A DNA stretch of 64,000 nt, taken from JACCZX01 sp963801035 (GTDB taxonomy: Bacteria; Pseudomonadota; Gammaproteobacteria; Burkholderiales; Burkholderiaceae_F). The DNA is taken from assembly GCA_963801035.1 (NCBI GenBank), contig CAWDDF010000003.1, forward strand, positions 682,001 to 746,000, read 5' to 3'. Shown piece by piece: positions 16,644-25,331 of this stretch (its first letter is position 1; the number at the start of each line of letters is the position of its first letter). The position numbers and the translations under genes were made by a program. The notes beneath the pieces were generated by a model. The model searched no databases. It was given only the letters and a program-made list of their open reading frames with translations, and was not told the origin of the DNA.

Positions 16644-18109
16644 GGGGTGACGAGCGCCTTTAGATTCTGAGCAAACGCCGCTTCATCGCGCGGCCAAAGG
16701 CAGCGCAGGTCGAGCCACAGCGCGCCGTCGGCGATTCGGCCGATCACAGGCGTCGGCAATGCGCGGAAGCGGTCCTGCAGCCGTTCGATCGCGCGGCCGC
16801 TGACCTTGCCCCCTGGACGCAGTACCAACGCGGCCGAGGACAAACGCTCGGCCGGCATGCTGCCCGAACCAATCTGGCTCGCACAGTCTTCAACCGCGAC
16901 GGTAAACGTAGGAGCAACTGCGGTCTTAAGCACGCCGGAAATTCGCTCGCACGCCGCACGGATATCAGGATGCCGGCGTGTCAGCAAAGCGAGCGTCGGC
17001 AATCGCTCCGTGAGCCGATGACCACTCGCATAGATGCGCAACGTCGCTTCGAGCGCCGCCATTGTCAGCTTCGAGACCCGCAGCGCACGTTTCAGCGGAT
17101 CCTTCCTTATTTTCGCGATCGCGTCCGCCCGGCCGACGATCAATCCCGCTTGCGGCCCACCAAGTAATTTGTCGCCCGAGAAAGTCACGACATCGGCGCC
17201 CGCAGCGATCGATTCCCGCGGCAACGGCTCCTTCGGCAGCCCGTACAACGCAAGGTCGATCAGCGCGCCCGCGCCGAGATCCACCATGTAGGGCAAGCCG
17301 CGCGAGTGTGCAATCTGCGCCAATGTCGCATCGTCAACCATTGCGGTGAAACCGGTAATCGCGTAGTTCGACCAGTGCGCCTTGACAATCAATCCGGTCT
17401 TCGCCCCGCACGCGTCTTCGTAGTCATGCGCATGCGTGCGGTTCGTGGTCCCGACTTCGACCAGCCTGCACCCCGCGGCCTTCATGATGTCCGGCATTCG
17501 GAACGCGCCGCCGATCTCGATCAGCTCACCGCGCGAGATGATCGCTTCTCTGCGTGCGGCGAGCGCTTTCAGTGACAGCAGCACGGCGGCGGCGTTGTTA
17601 TTGACGACCGTCGCGGCTTCGGCGCCGGTCAGCTCACGTAGCAAATCTTCGACGATGTAGTCGCGGTCGCCGCGACCGCCGCTCGCAACGTCGTATTCGA
17701 GCGCGGTGTAACTGCGCATCGCGTCGCCAACTGCGTCGATCGCCTCTTCGGCCAACAGTGCACGACCGAGATTGGTGTGGATCACCGTACCGCTGAGGTT
17801 GAACACCGGTCGCAGTCTGGTGGCGCTGACTTGCGATAGGCGCAGCTGCACCTGGGAAATCAAGGCTTCGTTATCGGGCACCGGCGCACCGGCGAGGATA
17901 GCGGTGCGATTCTCGGCCAACACCTCCTGGACCGCGCGCTTGACCTGCAACGTTCCATGCGCAGCGGCCGCCGCGTTGAGCTGCGGTGACGCGAGCACCC
18001 GATCAACGGGCGGCAGGCGAATCGGTGCTCCCGGCGAAGAGTCGGATGCGGATCCGCGTGTCTTGCCTTTGCTTGATTCGCCCGAACCGGGCAGAGCCAA
18101 GTTCGGCAT
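16640..18109 (-). CDS. selA: L-seryl-tRNA(Sec) selenium transferase SelA
   Basis: A 489-residue PLP enzyme converting Ser-tRNA(Sec) to Sec-tRNA(Sec) with selenophosphate. The N-terminal RLPPVDRVL segment, NLSGTVIHTNLGRALL, and the PLP-lysine motif FSGDKLLGGPQAGLIVG (around residue 310) are present. An extra ~25 residues precede the usual start. It begins two bases after the fdhE stop and overlaps selB. The selenophosphate synthetase gene selD is not in the window and must lie elsewhere if the system works. Confidence 0.95.
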   Translation of the reverse strand: MPNLALPGSGESSKGKTRGSASDSSPGAPIRLPPVDRVLASPQLNAAAAAHGTLQVKRAVQEVLAENRTAILAGAPVPDNEALISQVQLRLSQVSATRLRPVFNLSGTVIHTNLGRALLAEEAIDAVGDAMRSYTALEYDVASGGRGDRDYIVEDLLRELTGAEAATVVNNNAAAVLLSLKALAARREAIISRGELIEIGGAFRMPDIMKAAGCRLVEVGTTNRTHAHDYEDACGAKTGLIVKAHWSNYAITGFTAMVDDATLAQIAHSRGLPYMVDLGAGALIDLALYGLPKEPLPRESIAAGADVVTFSGDKLLGGPQAGLIVGRADAIAKIRKDPLKRALRVSKLTMAALEATLRIYASGHRLTERLPTLALLTRRHPDIRAACERISGVLKTAVAPTFTVAVEDCASQIGSGSMPAERLSSAALVLRPGGKVSGRAIERLQDRFRALPTPVIGRIADGALWLDLRCLWPRDEAAFAQNLKALVTP

Positions 18110-18111
18110 GG

Positions 18112-19038
18112 CTACGAGCTACCGGGATGAAACAACAAATTCGGCCCCGAGCGGGCGTAGCCCTGTTCATCGACCAGCAAGTCGAGCGCAAGTGTGGCCA
18201 GATCATCGGCCGTCGGATCGAGGTGCGGATCTTTTTCCTGGTAAAAGATCTTCAGGTAGCTCTTGCATTCGTCGCAGGTCTCGGCTCGCGCCGCGGGCTC
18301 GCTCTTAGCATCGCCCTCTGTCTGTAGCACCAGATATTTGACGCCCTTATCGGTATCGCACGACGTGCATTGAATGCGAGATACGTTCCATTCGGTCGCG
18401 CACAGCGAACAGACCAGGTAGCGCAAATTGGCCTGCTCGCCCCCGATGCGCAGTACGCTGGCGACCGGCCGTGACGCGCATACCGGACAGATGCCCGGTA
18501 TATCGCAATGCTCGACCGAGGTGACGTCGAGCGTCGCAGCAAGCCGCGTGAAGTAGGTTTGCAGCGCCGCGCCAACGAAGGGCACGAGCGCGGCTTCGTC
18601 ATCGAGCGAGGTACCCGACAGCACGCGATCAGCCAGCGATTCGTGCTCGGCTTCGTCAAGCGCATCGAGCGTCGCAAGCGCAGCGTGCACACCGTTGGTC
18701 GATTGCAGACGGACGTCGCGCACGATATCGCCCAGATCCTCCCGCCATTGCGGTGAACGGTCGTGCGACTGCGCGGACAATGGTGGCATTCCGTACTCCC
18801 GGCTGGCCGCCAACGCGGTTTCCGACACTGCTTCTGCAGTGCGCCTTACGAGTGCCGACTGCTGCGCCTGCGCCACTTTAGCCATCAGAGCCAGGTAGCC
18901 CGACATCGAATTGCCGGCGGCCACGCTTGCAAAGCGCGTCGCGCGGTCGCTAAAAATATCGGTACGAGTGGGCAGCACGACGCGCGGCACCTTGCGCGCG
19001 CGATCGAGACTACCGTCGGTGATGATTGGAGTTGCCAT
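18112..19038 (-). CDS. fdhE: Formate dehydrogenase accessory protein FdhE
   Basis: A 308-residue cytoplasmic chaperone needed for active membrane-bound formate dehydrogenase. The C-terminal half has four CxxC pairs: CPVCASRP, CSLCATEW, CTSCDTDK and CDECKSYL, which form the rubredoxin-like metal site of FdhE. The N-terminal half is helical. It lies 52 bases after fdoI and just before selA, so structural, maturation and selenium genes share one transcript. The other accessory protein, FdhD, is not seen in this window. Confidence 0.94.
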   Translation of the reverse strand: MATPIITDGSLDRARKVPRVVLPTRTDIFSDRATRFASVAAGNSMSGYLALMAKVAQAQQSALVRRTAEAVSETALAASREYGMPPLSAQSHDRSPQWREDLGDIVRDVRLQSTNGVHAALATLDALDEAEHESLADRVLSGTSLDDEAALVPFVGAALQTYFTRLAATLDVTSVEHCDIPGICPVCASRPVASVLRIGGEQANLRYLVCSLCATEWNVSRIQCTSCDTDKGVKYLVLQTEGDAKSEPAARAETCDECKSYLKIFYQEKDPHLDPTADDLATLALDLLVDEQGYARSGPNLLFHPGSS

Positions 19039-19090
19039 CGATAAAGCAAAAGCGGCAGGTTACCCTGCCGCCATAAATGAGACTGACAGT

Positions 19091-19729
19091 CTACTTGCCG
19101 CCGCTCATGCGCCGATGCCACAGCGGATGGTGATGCCGGGCCCACGCGGCTGAAACCGTCCCGCGTGTCATTGCCCGCATCGCCCCCACCACCCAGAAGA
19201 CCGCGGCATACACATGCGCAATGATGCCCATGATCAAGATGAACGCCGAGACCGCATGCACGACCACGGCAATGCGGATCACGTTGATATGAAACGCTTC
19301 CGCAAAGTACGGACGCCACATGATGATTCCGGAAATCACCAGCAAAACCATCGTCGCGACCATTACCCAGAACAGATACTTCTGGCCGGCGTTGTACTTG
19401 TCGATCTCCGGTAGGTCGTGATCGCGGTTATCGATCACGTCGCGCAGCCTTTTGCCCCATTCGCGGTCATAGGGACGGATTTTGTTGTCGTCCCAGTACC
19501 GCATCGCCATTATCAAAAACAGCGCGAACATCAGGACGCCCAGAAACGGGTGCAGGATGCGCGCCCAGTTTCCTCCTCCTAACAGTGCACTTAGAAACCA
19601 GAACGCCGGGTGAAAGAACGCGAGCCCTGAGGCGGCGAGCAGAATGAACAGAATCGCCACCGCCCAATGATTCAAACGCTCGTTCGCGTCGTAGCGCCGG
19701 ATCTCACCACTTCTCATCACGACTGCCAT
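19091..19729 (-). CDS. fdoI: Formate dehydrogenase cytochrome b556 (gamma) subunit
   Basis: A 212-residue membrane cytochrome b that passes electrons from the FeS subunit to quinone. Hydrophobic segments are near residues 17-36, 52-68, 113-135 and 150-175, with haem-ligand histidines in NERLNHWAVAIL, in LHPFLG and in the last two segments (VVVHAVSAF, IAHVYAAVFW). Once fdoH is frame-corrected, its TAA overlaps this ATG as TAATG, which supports both reading frames. Length is normal for the Fdn/Fdo gamma family. Confidence 0.93.
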   Translation of the reverse strand: MAVVMRSGEIRRYDANERLNHWAVAILFILLAASGLAFFHPAFWFLSALLGGGNWARILHPFLGVLMFALFLIMAMRYWDDNKIRPYDREWGKRLRDVIDNRDHDLPEIDKYNAGQKYLFWVMVATMVLLVISGIIMWRPYFAEAFHINVIRIAVVVHAVSAFILIMGIIAHVYAAVFWVVGAMRAMTRGTVSAAWARHHHPLWHRRMSGGK

Positions 19730-20650
19730 TAAACCCCCCTATCGTGACGTGTAACCGTGCGTCCGCCCGCATCGGCCGACTCGTCGATTTCCTTCGGACC
19801 GCGCGTGATGTAGTGGAAGAAAGCACCGAGTGCCGCAATGCCAAGTGCAAGCGCCATCAACGGCTTGGCGATACCCTTCCATAGGCTGACCCATGGACTG
19901 ATCGTCGGATCCTTCGGCAGGTTGTTGTACAGCCCCGGACGATCGGCGTGCTGCAATACATACATCACGTGCGTGCCACTCACACCCTGACGGGTTATAA
20001 AGCCCCGCCTGCTGGAAGCCGCGCTCCTTCAAGTCGACCACTCTCTTTTCGCCGCGCGCCACCATGTCGACCTTGGTGCCGAACTGCAGCGCGCCGGTCG
20101 GGCAGGTTTTGACGCAGGCCGGGGCGAGTCCGACGGCAACGCGATCAGAGCATAGCGAGCACTTGTACGCCTTGTTGTCCTTCTTGCTGATGCGCGGAAT
20201 GTTGAACGGACAACCGGCAATGCAATAGCCGCAGCCAATGCAGTTCTCGGAGATGAAGTCGACAATGCCGTTGGCGTACTTGACGATTGCACCGGGCGCC
20301 GGACACGCTTTCAGGCAGCCCGGATCTTCGCAGTGCATGCAGCCGTCCTTGCGGATCAGCCACTCCATTTGCCCGGCCATCGGGCCATCAGGGGCCGTGA
20401 CTTCGGCAAACCGCATCACCGTCCACGACTGATCGGTCAGATCGATCGGATTGTCATACACGCCGACGGTGGTACCGATGTCGTCGCGCAGATCGTTCCA
20501 CTGCATACAAGCGACTTGGCATGCCTTGCAGCCGATGCATTTGGAAATATCGATCAGCTTGGCAACTTCCTGCTCCGCGATGCGAACCTGTGGTGAAGCG
20601 GTCGTAGTGGCCGAGCGTTTTTGTACATCGAGTGATTGCATAGATGGCAT
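19729..20650 (-). CDS. fdoH: Formate dehydrogenase FeS (beta) subunit (one frameshift)
   Basis: The electron-transfer subunit, about 306 residues after correction. Four [4Fe-4S] motifs are clear: CIGCKACQVACMQW, CMHCEDPGCLKACP, CIGCGYCIAGCPF and CSLCSDRV..CVKTCP. Near base 19990 one surplus base moves the frame; removing it gives GLYNPQGVSGTHVMYVL and then the single membrane anchor (ALALGIAALGAFFHYI) that docks the subunit on the gamma subunit. Uncorrected, the protein ends in nonsense at 19739. It starts 9 bases after fdoG. Confidence 0.9.
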
Positions 20651-20659
20651 GGTTTCCTC

Positions 20660-23600
20660 CTACGCTTTCTCGATGTTGACCAAGAACGCCTTGTATTCCG
20701 GCGTCTGCGAATTGGCATCAGCGACATACGGTGTCAGCGTGTTCGCCAGGAAGCCGCTCTTAGCAACCCCGATGAAGCCCCAGTGAATCGGGATCCCCAC
20801 CGTCATCACCTCCTTGCCGTTGCAAGTCAGATCGGCGACGCGCTTGGTGACGACCGCCTTCGCCCTGATCTCGCCGCGATTGCTGGTCACCTTGACGTCA
20901 TCACCGTTGCCGATGCCCTTCGCTTTCGCCAGCTTCTCGCCAATTTCCACAAACTGCGCAGGCTGAACGATCGCGTTCGATTCAACGTTTTTGGTCCAAA
21001 AGTGCATGTGCTCGGTCAGGCGGTAAGTTGTCGCTGCGAACGGGAATTGTTCAACCTTGCCGAACGATTCCATGTCGCCCTTGAACACGCGCGCAACGGG
21101 ATTGCTGACAACCTTCGGATGCAGCGGGTTGGTGCCGATCGGCGTTTCGAACGGTTCGTAGTGCTCGGGGAAAGGCCCTTCGTTCATAGCCGGCGCGAAC
21201 AGGCGTGCGACGCCTTCGTTGGTCATGATGAACGGACCGGCACCGCTGTCCGGCCCAAGCGTCGGAGCGATATCCGGCACGTCGATTCCGACCCAGCGTG
21301 TGCCGTCCCAGCGAATGCCGCCGCGCTTCGCATCCCACGGCTTGCCGCTCGGATCGGCGCCCGCGCGGTTGTAAAGAACGCGCCGGTTGGCCGGCCACGC
21401 ATAGCCCCAGGTCAGGTTGTTGCCCAAGTTGCCCGGATCGTTCGAGTCGCGCCGCGCGGTCAGATTGCCGGCCTGCGACCAAGAGCCGCAATACAGCCAG
21501 TTGCCGCACGCCGTTGAGCCGTCGTCCTGCAAGATGCCGAATCCAGGAAGCTGCTCGCCCGCTCTGGCCAGGAACTTTCGTCTTGTCCTTCGGATCCACC
21601 ACATCAGTCAATGCACGCCCGCTGATTTCGCGCAGCAATTCTTCCGCGCTCGGCAGGCTCGGGTTGGCATAGTTCCACGTGACCTTCATGATCGCGTCCG
21701 GAAACTTGCCGCCATCTTTCGCGTACATCTCGCGCAGCTTCATGAACAAGGTGCCGATGATTTCGCGATCGATCTTGGCTTCGCCCGGCGGATCAGAGGC
21801 GGCCCAATGCCACTGCGCCACGCGGCCCGAACTCGTAAACGATCCGGCTTCCTCATGGATGACGTTGGCCGGCAACATGATCACTTCAGTCTTGATGTCT
21901 TCCGGCTTGACGTTGTTCGAGTTGCCGTAGTTCTTCCAAAACTCGCCGGTCTCGGTGCGCAGCGGATCGATGATGACCAGATACTTCAACTTCGATAACG
22001 CAGCCGTGAGCTTGTTCTTGTTCGGCAACGCGGCCAGCGGGTTCATGCCCTGCGAAATGAATCCGTTCACCCGCCCCTGATACATGCGCTCGAAAATCGC
22101 CAACACGTCATACGCGCCGTCGCGCTTCGGTGTCAGGTCATACGCGAAGTCGTTCTCCTTGGTTGCGTGGTCGCCGAACCATGCCTTCTGCAGACTGACG
22201 TGCCACTTTGCAAAGTTCTGCGGAAAGTTCATCTGGTTCGGACGCAATGGCTTGGGCGTGCGCGCAGCGTTGTACTTCTCCCGCGTATCGTCGGCATCGG
22301 TCGGCGCCGACAGATAGCCCGGCAGCACTTCGGAGTACGCGCACATGTCGGTAATGCCCTGCACGTTCGCGTGCCCGCGCAGCGCGTTGACGCCGCCACC
22401 TGCGCGACCCATGTTGCCGAGCAACAGCTGAATCATCGCCATCGTGCGGATGTTCTGCGAGCCCACCGAGTGCTGCGTCCAGCCGAGCGCGTACAGAATC
22501 GTCATCACGCGGTCCGGTGTCGCCGTAGATCCGATCAAGTCACACACCTGCTGAAACTTGTCCTTCGGCGTGCCGCAGATTTGATTGACCATGTCCGGCG
22601 TGTAGCGCGAAAAGTGCGTCTTCATCAGCTGGTACACGCAGCGCGGGTTCTCTAGCGTCTCATCGACCATCGCGAAGCCGTCGGACCCGATTTGGTAGCC
22701 CCAGCTCGTCTTGTCGTAGGTACGCTTATCGGGCGCGTAGCCGCTGAAATACCCGTCGCTAAACGCAAACTCGTCCTTGATCAGGAACGACGCGTTCGTG
22801 TACGCCTTGACATACTCCTGATGAATCTTGTTGTTCGACAGCAGGTAGTTGATGACCCCGCCCAGGAAAGCGATGTCGGTTCCGACTCGAATCGGCGCAT
22901 ACACATCGGCAATTGCCGCGGAACGCGTGAAGCGAGGATCGACGACGATCAGCTTCGCCTTACGGTGCTCAAGTGCTTCGGTCACCCACTTGAAGCCGCA
23001 CGGATGTGCTTCGGCGGCGTTGCCGCCCATGATGATTGCGAGGTCAGTGTTCTTGATGTCCACCCAGTGGTTGGTCATCGCACCTCTGCCAAATGTCGGG
23101 CCCAGACTGGACACCGTTGGCGCGTGTCAAACCCTCGCTTGGGTATCGAGCGCGACCATCCCGAGCGCGCGTGCCATTTTCACTGCGAGGTAACCCGGCT
23201 CGTTCGAGATTGCACTCGAGATCAACAAGCCGGTCGTATTCCAGCGATTCACCGTGACGCCCTTGTCGTTCGTCTCGACAAAATTCGCGTCGCGATCGGC
23301 CTTCATGTGCTTGGCCACACGAGTCAACGCATCGTCCCACGAAATGCGCTTCCACTCATTGGTACCCGGCTCGCGCACCTGCGGATGCTGAAGGCGGTGC
23401 GGCGAGTGCACGAGGTCGAGCAGAGCAGCACCTTTTGGACACAGCGTTCCGCGATTCACCGGATGATCCGGATCGCCTTCGATATGAATGATGCTGGTCT
23501 TGGTGTTCTTCTCTTTATTGCCGCGCGTGTACATGATCACGCCGCAGCTGACCGAACAATATGGACACGTGCCTCGTGTCTCCGTTGTTTGCGCAAGCTT

Positions 23601-23720
23601 GAAGGCGCGCACTTCGGCCAATGCAAGCTGCGGCGAAAAGCCGAGCCCAACGGCTGAAGAGGTGCCGAGTCCCGTCGCGCAGATTCGAAAGAACTGGCGT
23701 CGGCTCAGTGGTGCATTCAT
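20660..23720 (-). CDS. fdoG: Selenocysteine formate dehydrogenase-O/N catalytic subunit (in-frame UGA; one frameshift)
   Basis: About 1019 residues, as in E. coli FdnG/FdoG. It oxidises formate to CO2 at a Mo/W-bisMGD centre in the periplasm. The twin-arginine signal SRRQFFRIC is at residues 5-13, then the FeS motif CPYCSVSCGV..CPKGAA. The TGA at 23127-23129 lies in DTQARV-U-HAPTVSSLGPTF, exactly where the family has selenocysteine, so it is recoded and not a stop. MoPterin motifs follow, including FGRGAMTNHW and GGNAAEAHPC. Near 21568 one surplus base breaks the frame; removing it gives KVPGRAGEQLPGFG and the normal C-terminus, ending at 20660. It is first in the fdo-sel operon. Confidence 0.94.
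23088..23129 (-). promoter_or_regulatory. SECIS-like hairpin after the fdoG UGA
   Basis: Directly downstream of the recoded UGA the message can fold with an apical CCA-GUC-UGG stem-loop (plus-strand 23102-23110), about 16 bases past the UGA. It closely parallels the fdnG SECIS of E. coli, whose apical part is GCAAGUCUUGC. This is the expected SelB binding element. Confidence 0.75.
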
Positions 23721-23884
23721 TGAGTCTCCCGTGATATTGATACTGCAGCACTCTTAAATAATTCTTGGCTGCTTGTGCAAGAACGTCGATAACTTTCACT
23801 CCAGCAGATCAGTCATGTGCCATAAACACACGTGCCTCGCGTCACTATATGCCGGCCGTGCGACGCATTCAACTCGATCGCCAT

Positions 23885-23897
23885 ATTGCAATGCAAT
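23885..23897. promoter_or_regulatory. Perfect palindrome ATTGCA-A-TGCAAT
   Basis: A 13-base perfect palindrome in the 225-base gap between fdoG and the DUF3455 gene. It could be an operator for either gene. The gap is AT-richer than its neighbours, as expected for divergent promoters; I cannot assign the regulator. Confidence 0.3.
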
Positions 23898-23945
23898 AAC
23901 CAAACGCTCGTTTGTGTAATCTCCGATTGCGAGAAAATTGATTTT

Positions 23946-24524
23946 ATGAATCGACTTCCATTCATCATTGGCTCGGGGTGTGTTGCGCTGTTGACCGCAT
24001 GTGCAGCACCGCGTACTGCGTTTCCTCCCGCTTCGGGTTCAGGTTCGCCTGTTGCTGCCACGGTTCCGGCCCCAAGCCTTGGGTTTTTCTCGAAGATCAA
24101 GGTTCCCTCGACGCATGTGCCCTCACTTCAGCTCGCGTCGCGTGGTGTTCAGATATTTCGTTGCGAAAAACGCGAGGAGGGTCTCGTCTGGGTGTTTCGC
24201 CAGCCACAGGCGGATTTGCTGGAACCCGACGGCAAGGCGGTAGGAAAGCACGGCGCCAATTTTTCATTCGAACACGACGATGGCAGTAGGCTCGTTTCGA
24301 CGATCGTGGCGTACGACGAGGCTTCCAAGCCGACTGATCTGCGCTGGCTGCTGCTGACAACGCGCAGTTTTGGAAAGGGCGCGCTCGAGAATGTCACCCA
24401 TGTGCAGCGCGTCAACACGTCGGGCGGTATGCCACCGGCGCGTTGCGACGCCTCGCAGCTGAACCAGCTCCTGCGGGTCGATTTCACCTCCGACTTCATT
24501 TTCTACCGGCCCCGACCCGACTGA
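23946..24524 (+). CDS. DUF3455 lipoprotein
   Basis: A 192-residue secreted lipoprotein. The signal peptide ends in the lipobox LTAC with the lipidated Cys at residue 19. The rest matches DUF3455: SRGVQIFRCE, a WVFRQPQADLLEPDGKAVG segment, a DGS segment, then WLLLTTRSFGKGALENVTHV and the closing VDFTSDFIFYRP. Function is unknown; the family occurs in envelopes and spores of diverse bacteria and fungi. It faces the fdo operon across a 225-base gap. ATG 23946 is the only start giving a proper signal. Confidence 0.82.
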   Translation: MNRLPFIIGSGCVALLTACAAPRTAFPPASGSGSPVAATVPAPSLGFFSKIKVPSTHVPSLQLASRGVQIFRCEKREEGLVWVFRQPQADLLEPDGKAVGKHGANFSFEHDDGSRLVSTIVAYDEASKPTDLRWLLLTTRSFGKGALENVTHVQRVNTSGGMPPARCDASQLNQLLRVDFTSDFIFYRPRPD

Positions 24525-24538
24525 CACACCGCGGTGTG
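24525..24538. promoter_or_regulatory. 14-bp perfect palindrome CACACCGCGGTGTG
   Basis: It begins directly after the DUF3455 stop codon and ends 49 bases before the DUF1801 gene start. With no loop it suits a protein-binding site more than a terminator, possibly the operator of the DUF1801 gene. Confidence 0.35.
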
Positions 24539-24587
24539 CGAACGCGGTAAAATCGCCCGTTTGCGTGGGTTGCCGGAGGAAAAAGAC

Positions 24588-25298
24588 ATGACCTCGACTG
24601 CTTCGACGGTAGGCGCATATTTGCGCGATCTGCCGCCGGATCGTCGCGTGGCAATGGCGCGTCTGTGCAGCATGATCCGGCGCTCGGCGCGCGGGGTCCG
24701 TGAAAGCATGCGCTACGGCCTGGCGTTCTATGAACTGGACGGGCCGCTGTTCGCCCTCGAGTCCGGCCGCCGGCATATGTCGCTCTACGTGGCCGAAAAA
24801 GATGTCGTGTTGAAGCACAAAGACGCGCTGACGGGAGTCAACGCGGCCAAGAGCTTCATCAAGTTCTCGGATCTGAACCGGCTGCCGCTCGATGTCGTCG
24901 AGCGGATCGTGCGCGATTCGGTCGCAGCGCGCCGGCAGCGCCTGGCCTCCGGATCGGTGCCGACCCAGGCCGAGCTCCTAAAGCTATGGGATATCAAAGA
25001 AGAAGACGCAGCGCCTCCGGCAAAGACGGTCAAGCTCGCAATTAGCAAGCCGGCAGCGGCAATGACCGACGCCATCAATGCGATGGCGCACTCGATGCGC
25101 GACGCGATGGTTGCGGCGATTGATATCGCCACCGGCAACATCAGCACCGGTAATGGCAAGGCGCCCATCAAGCCGCGGACCGCGAAGAAGAAGACGGCTG
25201 CCAAAAAATCCACGGTGCGTATCAAAAAGAAAAGCGCTACGCGCCCGCCCCCAAAGAAGTCGGTGAAAAGGGGATCGGCAGCGGCGCGCCGCCGGTGA
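24588..25298 (+). CDS. DUF1801 protein with a histone-H1-like Lys/Ala tail
   Basis: A 236-residue protein. Residues ~5-125 match DUF1801 (YdhG-like): RRSARGVRESMRYGLAFY, MSLYVAEKDVVL and FIKFSDLNRLPLDVVERIV. A helical stretch of alternating Ala/Met/Ile (about 145-180) follows, then a strongly basic tail rich in KKKTAAKK, RIKKKSATRPPPKK and a final RRR, like the H1-like tails of AlgP/Hc1 proteins. The tail suggests nucleic-acid binding; the DUF1801 domain has no known reaction. ATG 24588 has GGAGGA seven bases upstream. A second DUF1801 protein, without tail, is at 60108-60515. Confidence 0.82.
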   Translation: MTSTASTVGAYLRDLPPDRRVAMARLCSMIRRSARGVRESMRYGLAFYELDGPLFALESGRRHMSLYVAEKDVVLKHKDALTGVNAAKSFIKFSDLNRLPLDVVERIVRDSVAARRQRLASGSVPTQAELLKLWDIKEEDAAPPAKTVKLAISKPAAAMTDAINAMAHSMRDAMVAAIDIATGNISTGNGKAPIKPRTAKKKTAAKKSTVRIKKKSATRPPPKKSVKRGSAAARRR

Positions 25299-25331
25299 CG
25301 TTCACCCTTACTCGTACCGGACGGCTGCTCG

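Noticed and set aside
23127..23129. TGA in fdoG as a nonsense mutation
   Set aside because: It is at the exact Sec position, followed by a SECIS-like hairpin, and selA, selB and tRNA-Sec are present.
20636..23657. Several long plus-strand frames opposite fdoG
   Set aside because: All lie antisense to a strongly conserved molybdoprotein; composition is that of a shadow frame.
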